This document shows, piece after piece, positions 1 to 11,953 of a stretch of DNA of 64,000 nucleotides (its first letter is position 1; each line of letters opens with the position of its first letter). The DNA comes from Onchocerca lupi (lineage: Eukaryota; Nematoda; Chromadorea; Rhabditida; Onchocercidae), in the NCBI GenBank assembly GCA_028564675.1, contig JAOVVO010000345.1:1-64000 (forward strand). Direction: 5' to 3'. Both the position numbers and the translations under genes were made by a program. Under the pieces are notes generated by a model. It was not told the origin of the DNA, searched no databases, and saw only the letters and a list, made by a program, of their open reading frames with translations.

Positions 1-225
1 TATTGATAATTGATTTCGTTTTTTTTTTTTTTTTTTTTTTTGGATATCAATTTCTATTAATTCGACGAAAAAAATTTGGAGAAATACTATGAATATGTAG
101 AGATTAATAAATAATTATAGCTAAATGTGTGTAGCAAAATTTGATAAGATTAAATTGATTATATTAATTATTAATTATAATATTATTATTTGTATTTATT
201 GAGTATTGTATATTTTTCATTTTGC

Positions 226-227
226 AG
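226..227 (+). promoter_or_regulatory. Candidate trans-splice acceptor for the K2P gene
   Basis: TTTTTCATTTTGCAG ends at 227 with no coding exon found before it. The proposed ATG follows at 273, after a poly-A stretch. It could equally be an ordinary acceptor of an upstream exon lying left of the window. Confidence 0.4.
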
Positions 228-272
228 GATTTGAAAATTTCTTCAAATATACAAAAAAAAAAAAAAAAAATT

Positions 273-3200
273 ATGGGTCTTCAAATGTTTCAACTGCATA
301 ATAAGGTTTTAATTTTAGAATTATGCAATTTTGCGCATTATATTTTGAATATTTTGCATCAAATAAGTTATAAAGGAATTTGAAAAGAAAAAAATAATTA
401 AATTTTAAATTAGTTCGATTTAATTTAAATAAATTTAATTGAAAAAGTAGTAGGAAATTACAAATTCAACGAATGATTTATTTTAGTTTTTTTTGGATAT
501 GAATTTGAAGAAAAAAAAAGAAAAAAAATCATATTTCAAATTAAATTAAACAAAGTCGATTTTAAATTTTAAAAGAAATTTCGAAAATTTTAAAATATGA
601 TCTATTTAACCTTTTTTTTTTTTTTTTGCATATGAATTTAAAAGGAGAAAAAAAAGGCTTAAATTTCTACTTGAATACAATTAGATTTGAATAAAGTTAA
701 ATGAAATTTAAAAAGAAATTATAAATTTAAAATATTTTAATTAATTTTTTTTTAATTTCTTTTACAGGTAATTGATCGAATTGAAACATCATCATGGCAA
801 ATTCGTGAAACAAATATTCGACTTGCAATTGGCTTAGTTGTACTATTCTTTTATTTACTAATTGGTGCTATTGTTTTTGTGCAAATTGAAAGTCCAGCTG
901 AAATTAATGATATGGAAATTTATAAGGAATTTCGATCATATTGGAATCGATTATTAAAAGAAGCAGGACTTAAAGGTGATAAATTTAAGTTAAAATATTT
1001 CTAATCTTTCTTTTTTTTTTTTTTTTTTTTGAGTAATTCGATTCTTTAAAATAATTCAATTTTTAAGTAATTCATTATGAATATCAATATATTTTATGCT
1101 CATTATACTTCTATAACAACATGTATATGATATTATTTAATTCTAAAACAACATGTATCAATGGTTGATTTAAATTAAAATATTTCTGATCTTTTTTTTT
1201 TTTTTTTTTTTGAGTAATTCGATCCTTTGAATAATTCAATTTTTAAGTAATTCAATATGAATATCAGTGTATTTTATGCTCATTATACTTCTATCCAAAC
1301 ATGTATTGATATTATTTAATTCTATATCAATATGTATCAATGATTGTTTGCGCATATTAATATTGAAAAGAATCTGTATAATCAATTGTAAAATTAAAAA
1401 TCTTTTATAGAATTTACTAAATTTTTACTTAAATGAATATATTTTACCTAATTTATAAGTTTTTTTTTAGAAACTCAAATTGATCAATTATTTACTGATA
1501 TTCGTGTAATGGCATTGAAAGGAATTTGGCAAGAAAAAAATGTAACAACAGAGCCTAGTTGGACATTTGGCCAAGCATTTTTCTTTGTTGGTGCTTTAAT
1601 TAGTACTGTCGGTTTGTATTAAATTTCTTTTTTTTCTCTTTTCAACGATATCATTCGATTATTTTTATTGTTTATTTATAGAATTAGCATAATATTTCAT
1701 GCTAAATTGATGTTTTTAATTTAATTTTTTTAATTCTTCAAAATTTCAATTCCTTTTATCGGTAAATTAATTTAATTATTTAATTTTTTTTTTTTTTGTA
1801 GGTTATGGACGTGTATTACCACGTACACGTGAAGGTAAATTTTTCACGATAATTTATTGTCTGATTGGTATACCACTGACATTAGCATTATTATCAGCAT
1901 TGATGATAAGATTGAAAAATCCAAGTGCTTGGCTACGATGTAAACTTAATGCAAGACTTGGACATCTATTTCATGATTCACAAATTCAAGTAATTCATTT
2001 TTTAATTAACAATTTTCAACGATAAAATTATTTCTTACGTATTTTCGCAATAAATTATTACTTAATTATCGCTACATTCACGTAAAACGTATGAATAAAA
2101 TGTTAATATTTACTGCAAAAGCAATATTCTCTGAATTATCACAATTATCAATTGTAAGTATAATTTTTTTTCATGTTTATTTTTCGATTATATTAATTTT
2201 AATAGCAAATTTTTCATTTTTGATCGATTAATTTCGATTATTTCATTACTAATTTTCCCTTATCTGTTGCTTTCTAGTTGATTTTTGAAGAATCTCAAAT
2301 GATATTTAAGTAATATTATTTAAAATTTCTGATAATTAACATTTTTTTTTTTGTTTATTGATTAAATTAAAATCCGATTTCTAATAAATTAATCTATCTT
2401 TTGACTGTTACGAAAAAAAAACTATGAATTTCTTGAAAATATTCCAATTTACAGTTTAATAATTAATATTAATTTGAGATTTTAATTAATTAATATTAAT
2501 TTGAACTTTCAGATGTTTCATCTTTGTTTTGTATCCGCTCTATTGCTAATATTTGTTTTTATCATACCATCGTATATTTTTACAAAAATTGAAACAGATT
2601 GGGATTTTTTGGATGGATTTTTCTATTGCTTTATTTCATTGACAACCATCGGTTTGGGTAAATTTTGAATATTTGAAATTAAAAATTGAATTAATCAGGA
2701 AATTCAATCTAATTATTTTTTCCTTTTTTCAACGGAAAATTTCATGATTAAAGCAAATTTTTTGAGATTATAAAATTTTTAATTAAAATAGATTTTTTTA
2801 AGATTATTGCAAAAATTTTCGAATTTTTAGGCGAATATGTACCAGGTGATCAACCTGATCAACAATTCAGAACTTTTTATAAAATTATTGTAACTGGTAA
2901 ATAACATTTTTTTTTTTCATTTTAGATAGCAAAAATTTAATTTTTAATTTATACAATAACTTCTAAATGCTATCTTAGTTAAAAAATTTTTTAAAAATTT
3001 TAAACAATTATTGTTTATTTTTTAATTTTGAAACTTATTTTTGTCAAAATTTTTGAAAATTTTCGAATAAAATTTACATTTTTCAAATTTTTTTTTGGGT
3101 TAATTAATTAGTAAAAAAATTTTAGTTTATCTGATATTCGGCTTATCATGCATGATGTTATTTCTTGCAACATTATTCGATGTACCACAATTGAATTTGA

Positions 3201-4550
3201 GTCGTTTCTTTTTGACAAGAGATAACGATTATATCAATCCATCATATGATAATAATCATCATGAAACATTTTCAATTACTAATCAGGTATTTATTTATTG
3301 ATTTTTTTTTTAAATAGAAAATTTAGATTTGAAAATTTCCACGATATTTTTTTAAACATTTCTATATTTATCCTCTTTTTCTTTTGAAATTTTATTACAC
3401 TAATTTCGTCGATGATAATTGAAAATTTGATTCTTTTTTTGATATCTTATTTTATCACATTTTTTTTTTTGAAATTAATGTTTTTTAAATTTTTTAAAAT
3501 ATCATTAGAATAATTAAAAATTTAATTTTCGATATCATGAGAATAATTCTAATCAATTGATTAATATTGTTAATATTAACATAAATAAAAAAACTGTCGA
3601 ATGTATTGATAACATGCATGATATATAAAATTTTATAGATTTATAAATTGGATGTAAAATAGAATTTTTAAAAGATTAAAAACTTCAATTATTGAAAATA
3701 GGTTTTTGTAGTTGTAGAATTCAAATATAAATTAGAAAAGTTTTTGAAAATTATCAAAGAAAAACAGAGAAGTAATGATTTAATTAATAGTTTTAATTTA
3801 AATGAAATGATTTATTAATGTTTGGTATCATGATTGCTTGCAGGAGGTATATTGATAAGGTGTGTAGGAGACTTTAGCTGATAAGCTAATGTTAAGGAAA
3901 AATTTAAATTATCAATGAAAAAAACACGGAAATAAAGTTACATATAAAGAATATTTATTAGTTTATAAAAAAAAAGTTAAAAATTTATGCCCAAAATTTC
4001 ATGATATTACTTAGAGATTCTGGACATTAGGAATTTTAAATAAAATCAATAATCATCATCATTATTATAATTTTAGATCTAGTTGAAATTTAAATCTTTA
4101 TTGTTGTTCAATGAAAAAACATATTACTTGCCCATTTTTATTGATTTTTTTTTTCAAATGTTTTAAAAAAAGGTTTCGAATTTATTTATTTTATTAATTA
4201 GAAATTAATTCTGCGCTTGTAAATAAAATTTGTTGTTCAAAATTTTTGAAATTTAAAGCAAGAAAAAAGGAACGAATCAGAGAGAAGTTTTTATAATTTT
4301 TTATTGAAAAAGTTGGAATTAATAAAATTCTATTTAATTCATTGGCTTTTTTTTTTTACTTTTTATTTATTGCAAGAATTAAAGCCAGTAGAGTTTCGAT
4401 CAATTATTTGATCAATTTTGATCAATTTTGATCAATTTTTATTATTATTTTTATTTTTAGAATTATGGAATAACAAATACCTATACTCGTCAAATTAATG
4501 AGTCACCGATGACAGCATATGAAACCGATGGTTTTTATCAAATTGAATGA
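273..4550 (+). CDS. Two-pore-domain (K2P/TWK) potassium channel
   Basis: Leak K+ channel subunit of the plasma membrane; K2P subunits dimerise to form one pore. Exons, all joining in phase: 273-305, 768-975, 1471-1611, 1802-1989, 2513-2657, 2831-2896, 3126-3286, 4461-4550, giving 343 aa. Visible order: TM1 about residues 30-52, extracellular cap with an NVT glycosylation site near 104, first pore loop with filter TVGYG (126-130), TM2 141-163 with GIPLTLALLSAL, short cytosolic loop, TM3 193-214, second filter TIGLG (235-239) followed by EYVPGD, TM4 about 257-277, and a polar C-tail ending in DGFYQIE. The filter pair and GIPLTL motif resemble TWIK/TWK members more than TASK members. The small first exon (MGLQMFQLHNK) is less certain: it is phase-compatible and lies 45 bases after an acceptor at 226-227, but another N-terminus outside the window is possible. 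From 768 onward the model is secure. Confidence 0.93.
990..1350 (+). repeat. Tandem duplication inside K2P intron
   Basis: Two adjacent copies of a unit of about 185 bases (990-1174 and 1175-1350). Each starts TTAAAATATTTCT, runs through a long T tract, GAGTAATTCGAT, and TATTTTATGCTCATTATACTTCTAT, and ends near ATGTATCAATG. The copies differ at scattered positions and in T-run length. It lies wholly in the intron between exons 768-975 and 1471-1611 and does not touch a splice site. Confidence 0.85.
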
Positions 4551-5162
4551 TACTGTTCTGATAAATATTGATTGATGATTAAAATGATGATAAATTACAA
4601 ATTCAAAAGGTACGGATTTGAAATTTCAAATTCATTTATGAAATTGTTCAAAAAAAAAATAAGAAAATAAAATGATTCAAAAATAATAAATAATGAATAA
4701 AAAAAAAAATAATCTTCATTTTAAATATTTCATTCTCGAATGTTTTTCTTTTAATAAATCTTACAAATTCGGAAATCGGTTTAATTTCAATTTATTTGTT
4801 TCAATAGATGATTTGAATGTATTTTTGATGAAAGAAGCAAAAGTATTATATTTAAAAAAAAAAAAAAAAATAATCAAAAATATTTGCTATTATCTTTTTT
4901 TTCTGTCTCACCGGTTTTTTTTTTTTTTTTTTTTAAATTGTTAATTGTCATTTTTTTTTTTTTTTAAATTATGTAAGATTAAAATTTAACAAATATGCTA
5001 ATAGTCGAATTGCAGCATTTCATTCTATTTGAATTTAAATTATAATTGTAATAATTAATTTATTGATTGTAGTATCTTTTTCTGTTTTTTATTTATTAGT
5101 ACTGTAATGTATGCTTTTTTTTTTTTATAATATCTTTTGTGAAATTAAAATAAAAATGTTAA

Positions 5163-5168
5163 AATAAA
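5163..5168 (+). promoter_or_regulatory. Candidate poly(A) signal of the K2P gene
   Basis: AATAAA about 610 bases after the K2P stop codon. The 3' region 4551-5160 has no gene and many A/T runs; nearer AATAAA copies at about 4675-4695 are alternatives. Confidence 0.3.
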
Positions 5169-5568
5169 GATGCGAAAATATTTTATTTGTATTTTTCATA
5201 CATTTCATACTTTGAAATTCATTGATAATAATTAAAATTTAGAAAAAATTAAATTTAAACATTATTTTAAAATGAAAATGCATTTATTTATTTATGTATA
5301 TATATGCATGTATATTGATGATAAATTTGAAAGATATGTGTTCTTTTTTTTTTTTTGAGCTTTTTAATTTTTAATTTTAAACCATAATTTTGGACAATTT
5401 CAATTTGAAAACCAAAATATCAATGTAATTTTTAAAATTTTCAAAGGAAAATTAATAATTTTTATATAAGATAAATTTATTATTAAATGTTATATTTTAT
5501 TATCGTATGATACTACTTTTTCCATTTTATTTTATTTATGCTCGTAATAAATTTGTAAAAATGATATG

Positions 5569-6423
5569 AAAAATATTCACAAATAATCATGAACAAGCAA
5601 TGATGATATCGGAATATTCATCGTTTATTGATTTAATGATAATGTGAAAATTATCAAAATATGCGAGAAAATTAAAAAATAAAGATTGTGAAAATTAAAT
5701 AATTACAAGTTCAAAGGTCAGCAAAGACAAAATGTTACAGGTTCTTTATTTATTTTGAGAATAAAAGGAATGATAAACAAATTTGTGTACAATAAAGTTT
5801 TTTTTCATTGGTTGGAAGAATAAAGTAATTTTAAAAAAAATATTCGTCTAATTTGTAATTTAAAAATATTCAAAGTTCCGAGTAAATAATTCATAAATTT
5901 TAGCATTTCTTAATTTTGTTATTAATAAAAATTATTAAGTACATGAAATTTCTGATGAATAAATCTTTATTTGCATTGGAATGTAACTGATTATCAATTT
6001 TTTAATTTGTTTTTGTTAAAGAAAAAGTGAAAAAGTTATTTTTAAGAGAGCAATTCTTAAAAGTACCGGAAAAATGTCAATTGATCTTTAATTGCTTGAT
6101 TAAACATTTATTTACATCAAAATTTTCAGAATTTAGATGTAATTGATTATTAGATTTGGAATTTTTTATTTTTATTTTTATTTAAGAAAAAGTAAAAAAA
6201 AAAAAAAAGAAAAAAAAAACGATCTTTAAAGGAGCACTCTTTAAAAGTAAGGAAAAAAATGACAATTGATCATTAATATTTTTCCAATTTTTAATGATAA
6301 AAATTATAATTCAATGAAAAAATTAAAAATGAAATATCTTTTTTCTCATTCTTTCTTATCAGTTGTCTTAAATAAATATTTGTACTTAATGCTTATTCAA
6401 GTTTCAAAGGAAATTTTTGAATA
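5569..6423 (+). repeat. Dispersed ~0.9 kb repeat, copy A
   Basis: Near-colinear with 14588-15482 in the same orientation. Shared landmarks in order: AATATTCACAnATAATCATGAACAA, ATTACAAGTTCAAAGGTCAGCAAAG, GTGTACAATAAAGTTTTTTT, TTCAAAGTTCCGAGTAAATAATTC, TGCATTGGAATGTAACTGATTATCAA, GCTTATTCAAGTTTCAAAGG. Identity looks around nine in ten by eye, with small indels. Within each copy a ~170-base module (AAGAAAAAGT..., AGnGAGCAnTCTTTAAAAGTA, GGAAAAATG) occurs twice, so that internal duplication came before dispersal. No ORF and no inverted termini were seen; class unknown. Confidence 0.9.
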
Positions 6424-7689
6424 GCATTCAGGAATTGATCGAAAAACAGGAAGTCATTTTGCTGTAAAATTGATTAATAAAGCGAAACCTGTATTACAAA
6501 GCTTTTATTTGAATTTAGCTCTCTTTCTTAATTCAATAAGATTCATATGTATTAGAATTGGGAGTGGTTTTAAATCAAACACTCTTGAAAACTATTGAAA
6601 CCTAATCACAACATAAGCATCGTAACAAGATTCAGTGAGAAGATTAGGATGTGAATTTGGATAAAAATGTGAATTTTGTTAAGTATTTTAAGCAATTTAT
6701 AGCAAAGATATTTCCTGTATGACAGGAATACAAGGATATGAGCAACAGATAAAAACAGAAAAAAACATGGAAACGAATGTTGTAAAATCAATCAAAATAA
6801 TTCACAATATTAGTAACATCTATTTACAATAAAGAATTATTGAATTATTTATTTTTTTTGGAATTTGGTTGGAGTGTCTTGCAATATCGGAATTCGAAAT
6901 ACAAATTACTATGGCGATAGTCAAATATTATGTTAACAAAAGATTGAGAATTTATAAGACGCAATCAGGCATTATCATAAATAAAGTGAAAAATATGACA
7001 AAAAAAAGAATGAAGAGACAGGAAGATTAATTTCGAAAAATATTGTCTTGGAATAAAGAGGCATGATTTATAATGGGAAATGCGACGAGTTAATAACTAG
7101 CAATCTTTATAAATAGAAATTTCAATGTTCGTTTGTTCAAAATCTTAAACTTCCTGAAGTTCTTAAACACGTACATTATCTATATTCAAAATCTTAAATA
7201 TCGGAAAGTCTTTAACCTGCTGTTTTGAAATTTTGATACAAAGATGCAGTCGAATACGCGCATGTTTTTAAATATTTGATCGATTGATTTCAAATTTTCA
7301 TACGCGTTGCATTCCAATGAGCAAATTTTTTAAATAATTAAGGTGAGCAATTCAAGCTTTTCGTTTGTTTTTTGCTTTGTGAGAAATGTAATTCATTTAT
7401 TTTTTGATTTGTGGGGAATGTAGTTGCGTTGAACAAATGTCGAGGTCAGGATAGTGTATAATCAAATGTTTCGTTCAAGCAATTTAAGGATTATCTCTCT
7501 GACTTCTATTGTTAAATTGTGTTTTGAATTGCCTCTTTTCGTTTCAAATTTCACCCATTGATCTAAACCGCACAACTGTAAGGATTGTCTCTGAGCTTTG
7601 TTGATCGTAAATGCAAACGTCTATCAAAATGGGAATTGCAATCTCTTAAATTGAAATAACGGAATCGTAAGAAGTTCTTCATAAAGAAG
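6424..7689. other. Gene-free stretch
   Basis: No exon series on either strand; the only open frame, a 61-codon minus-strand one near 6606-6791, lacks any splice or homology support. Around 7215-7310 a piece with TTGATCGATTGATTTCAAATTTTCATACGCG resembles, more weakly, the terminal sequence of the TIR element at 13557. Confidence 0.6.
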
Positions 7690-7750
7690 TAATCATAAGA
7701 AATTCTCCAGCGATTGCTTTCAAATTCTGATAAAACCTTGTATTTGAATA
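7690..7750 (+). mobile_element. Relic of the TIR-element terminus
   Basis: GAAATTCTCCAGCGATTGCTTTCAAATTCTGATAAAACCTTGTA closely matches the reverse complement of the right end of the element at 14116-14170 (GAAATTCTCAACCGATTGTTTTCAAATTTTGACACAACCTTGTA). A nearby AACCCGAGTTGG at 7857 also recalls AAACCGAGTCGG inside that element (13798). No full element can be rebuilt here. Confidence 0.6.
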
Positions 7751-9240
7751 AGCCATCATTTTTATATAGATACGTTCACTTTATATATAAATCTAATTCT
7801 CTAGAAATATAAAGAGGGAGGGAAGGAGGAGGGGAAAACGACATAAAGGGGAAAAAACCCGAGTTGGTTCAGCCAAAAGAGCCAAGATTATGGTAAAATT
7901 ACTTTTTTTTTTGCACTAATTCTTCTGAAGTGAAATAAAAACTGACCTTAAATTATATTTTCAATTAAAGATGAATTTTCGTAATAAATTTCTGCATCTA
8001 AAATTTTTAAAAATACATTATAATAGCAATTTTATTGCAAAAGATTTCATGTGATTTTATAAGTTTTGACATAATAGAGAAAAATGAAAATGAATAATTA
8101 AGAAAATCCAGGTTCTTGCAAAATTTTTTGTTGAAACTATAGAAATAAATAATTTACTAAAAAGTGAATTGAATCTATATCGGCTGATATGAATATGATT
8201 TCTGTTGACAGTGAGAATCAATTCTGTAAAGAAAATTCCATTCACGAAACAAAAGCAGTAAATGTTTGAAGTTGGTGATAGTCTTAAGAAGTTTGAAAGT
8301 CCAAATTTCTAGATGCACCAAATCAGAATGACAAAAGAAAAGGAGCATTCATGAAATAATACAGTCAGAATCTTCGAGTAATGTCTACGACGAATTCTTG
8401 GATCGCACAAGATTAGCTTTTGGCGCTTCAAAAAAAAAAAAATCTTCAGTTCTTAATGAAATGCAATAATTCTATCGAACAGATTCATACGAATGCGCAT
8501 GCTTATCGAATTTAACGTCTTGAATTTTTCATAATAAGCAATATGGCATAGTTTATCTACCTGCATTTAAACAATCTCAGAAACAATGCATAGAAATTTA
8601 AATTTGATCTTCGATCCTCACCTCTTACTACTGCATGTTTGAATGGATAACTTGAGTACATATGTGTGATTGTGTACTTCCGTACTTGTATGATTGGATA
8701 GGATTTTAGTATCCATTCATCAATATTTTTTTTCAGTTGTAATAAATTGTTCTTGCTCGACCGATTATGTTTGCCGCCTATAATTCGATGTCATCGATGT
8801 CATTTGATATATCTTCATAGCATCGGAACGTTTGTTACAGTTTGTGATGAGATGTGATAAAAGTTTGTGATGAAATTATTTGCGTGGAATGTAAATATTT
8901 CTTATTTTTTTTTTTTTTTTTTTATGGAAGCGAAGTTTTTGCTTGTTGCTTATGCTTGTTGCGAAAGTTTAAGATTTAAAAAGTACAATTTTGATAGATT
9001 TTGACAAGAAAAAGCTTTTTGACGTAAATCTATTGAAGCAGCAATATTCTTGTAATTCCTCTAATTCTAATTATAGTAATCGATTTTTTTTTTTTTTTTT
9101 TAGAATTTCTTCTATTTTGTTAATACACGAAATTATCTGAGGTGACAAGAAATTTTGAAGACAGCAAGAACTATTCGTCGAGCATCACTCGTTATATCGA
9201 ATATGAAGAATTGTTTTAGTAGAATTAACATCCTATCTTT
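7751..9240. other. Gene-free upstream region of the CX-module gene
   Basis: Mixed AT-rich sequence with a purine-rich patch (7808-7855) and long T runs at about 8907-8925 and 9085-9102. No supported exon. It probably holds the promoter of the gene that starts at 9263, but no motif is convincing. Confidence 0.5.
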
Positions 9241-9241
9241 C

Positions 9242-9243
9242 AG
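9242..9243 (+). promoter_or_regulatory. Trans-splice acceptor of the CX-module gene
   Basis: CCTATCTTTCAG ends at 9243, 19 bases before the ATG at 9263, with no upstream coding exon found. This spacing is typical for spliced-leader addition in nematodes. Confidence 0.6.
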
Positions 9244-9262
9244 GTTAACATTTGTGATCAAC

Positions 9263-11953
9263 ATGTACAAGGCCATCATCTACTTATCACTACTTACTCA
9301 AGGAATCAGTAAAGGTGACGGAGGAGGTAGAAGTCGTGGTTCAAGTGGAGCACGAACAAATGTCATTTTTCAGATTACTTTTTCTATTATTGAATTTGAA
9401 AAATATTTAATCTACTACAATTATTTCCTATGTTAGTTAAGTGACTGCCTTAAAGTAGCAATTTTTTAATTAAGAGTGATTGATATTCTATCTGTCGCAC
9501 GATGTCCAGATTCTTTCTTTTTCCTTTTTTTTTGTTGTTAGAATGGAGAAATTATTAATATCAGTTAGAAAAATCAGTCTCCTTCAGAATGAAACAATAA
9601 TAATTCTCGTTATTTTAATATAATATCTATTAATTTTTGTCTATTTTTAGGCTCTATCAGGTAGTCACTCAAGTGGAGATTTTCATTCTCAAACAAATTA
9701 TCATCTACAGCAAGATGGTTATCATCCACAGCAAAATGGTTATCATCCACAACAAGATAGTTATCATCCACAACCGGATGGTTATCAACAACCAGGAACT
9801 TATAATCCTGCTAGCGGTTATAATGATCAGCAATCTGGCTATCCCACTCATGATAAATTGAAGTAATCGCTTAAAAGAACTTTTCTAAAATTTGAGAAAG
9901 ATCAAGAAAAGCTATTATTTCATAAAATTGATCAAAGTGATAATTTTCTCAGGATCATTCTACTGACTTTTTAGTACAATGAAAAGTTTTGATGGTTTGA
10001 AATGCATGAAAAAAAATGTTAATTACTAAAGCTACATTTTTTCTTTTCTTGAACATCAAAACTTTTAAAATAATCAATAAAGCAAAAAGTTAAATGACTT
10101 TTTAAAATTGAATCATTTAGGTCGTCTAACAAAGGAACATTTAAGAAAGCACTTCTTGGTGATGCACTTGGAGCTGATGCAGGTATAGCAACTTTTCAAT
10201 CAGGAAAGGTAAGTTATCATTGATCGGAGCATATTATTTTCTGGAATTCGAAAAGTAAGCTAGATTCAGCCGTAAAATTTATAATTTGGTGTTGCAATGA
10301 ATTGAATATCAGTTCATGTAAATTTTTGAAGAACAAATCTGAATTATATTTTGAAAGCAATATCTTTAATATTTTCAACAGCAATATTTTTTTTTTTTAA
10401 TGTACATATATAGCAATTTTTATTTCTTCTTGAATTTATTAGACTTGGATTGATTCTCTGATATAATATAACATGTAGATAAGAGTATTTAAAAATTTTC
10501 ATTGTTTCATAATCATTTTATCATTATTTCATATGCAACTTTTCTTACGATAAACAAATTTTACTTAGGATAAGTTGTTATCGATTTTGATAGTTGCCTA
10601 ACTTTTTGCTGAATATGTTTGAAATTTAAAAAAAAAAAAAAAGTCCTTTTCTTTTCTTCTTTTAGGCGATTCTCCGTCCTAATTCAGAATCGTTAAAAGC
10701 ACCAAATGGCCAAAATTACTATTTTGACGAACGAAATCATCAATTCAAAAATGGCTATTTTATGTGTTCAGTGCCGATCGATGATGTACTGAAAACGTTA
10801 CAGGTTGATTCGGTTAAAAAATTCAGTTCTCGGGCAGGAACAGGTTGATTCGGTTAAAAAATTCAATTCTTGGGCAGGAATGATTGAAAACTTTTGATTC
10901 AAAATGTTAAGGGCAAGAAATTAACTCTTTAAATAGGACAAAAATTTGGAAGTATCAAGATTAGATTAGATAAAAATCCTCCTAACTAGATCTAGAAGAA
11001 ATTCCTGTATTGCACAAGTGAGATTTAGCGTTTAAAATTAGCCAGTTTGCTTTTGTTTTGTTTTTTCACTTTATTTTTTTTCAAGGAAAGTTTAACTTCA
11101 ACGCCAGCTACTGATGAATTCAGAAACTCAACCGCTATGACGCCAGAGCAGTTTTTTAAAACCGTATGAATTCAATTTTAGACAAAAGATTCAAAAATTT
11201 AGAGGGCATTAGATATTTTGATTCTTAAATTTTAGCAGAGTTATTTAAGTTTCGTTTTTTCAAGGTACAATTCCAAGATGGTTCAAGGCCAAAATCATTA
11301 ACTTGGAATTGTATGAGTGGTACCGAGGTATGTTGTGGTACCAAGTGTTGTCCAGCACCAAAGCGTGGTGATGGTAATTCCATTCATCACAGGAGACCGT
11401 TATGGATTATTTTCATTAGGTATGTTGATAATTTAAAATTTGAACAATCTTAGAACCAAATTAAATTCAACAGTAAGTTTTATCAGTAGCAAGCTTTATC
11501 AATGAATAAAATACCTAGCAAAATTACGGCTTTTATTATGTAGCAGCTTATCAGTAAAGTAATAATTTTGTTCCGGAAAATCCAGAGAGGTATTACCTAA
11601 ATTTTTGTCTGAATCAGGAAGAATTCTTAGAATACTAAGAAAAAAGTTTTGAAAATTTTTAGCTCAATATAACTTCTGTTAGTACTCTTGATATACCACC
11701 TAGTGTAAGTTTTCAGAAGAATAGATAGATAAAATGATTTCATCTGCTAATTCATTTCTAAAACAACTTGTTAAATTTGTCTGTCAAGTTGAAAGCTTGT
11801 TAACTGTTGAAATTTTTCAGTGTCTTAATGTTACTGATACCTTTCTGCTATGTATACGATATTATTCTTGTCTATATGATATTATTATTATCTTTCCTAC
11901 TGATTATGGCCTTTTTTCGTTTGATATTTGCTCTTTATAAAGCGTATACGTAA
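9263..11953 (+). CDS. Type I membrane protein with CX module and HPQQ repeat
   Basis: Seven exons join in phase: 9263-9361, 9651-9862, 10121-10208, 10666-10803, 11086-11163, 11265-11419, 11821-11953; 300 aa. The N-terminus (MYKAIIYLSLLTQGISKG) is a short probable signal peptide. A low-complexity region follows, about residues 45-95, with repeats of the form GYHPQQn and tyrosine every 7-8 residues. The ectodomain then carries six cysteines: FMCSVPI, WNCMSG, EVCCG, TKCCP. That set, just before a membrane span, fits the nematode CX module (Pfam CX), whose function is unknown. The last exon encodes a long hydrophobic stretch (PLWIIFI joined to SVLMLLIPFCYVYDI and onward) and ends ...LYKAYT, leaving a very short tail. 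Role unknown; a cell-surface or cuticle-facing adhesive protein is a guess. Confidence 0.85.
10801..10880 (+). repeat. 40-bp tandem duplication across a splice donor
   Basis: CAGGTTGATTCGGTTAAAAA and its next 20 bases occur at 10801-10840 and again at 10841-10880, with two or three differences. The exon of the CX-module gene ends at CAG 10803, so the donor CAG|GTTGATT is present twice, 40 bases apart. Only the first keeps the downstream frame. Confidence 0.95.

Noticed and set aside
2115..2154. Possible mini-exon in the K2P gene between TM2 and TM3
   Set aside because: No good acceptor, and the flanking exons already join in phase with a normal short loop.
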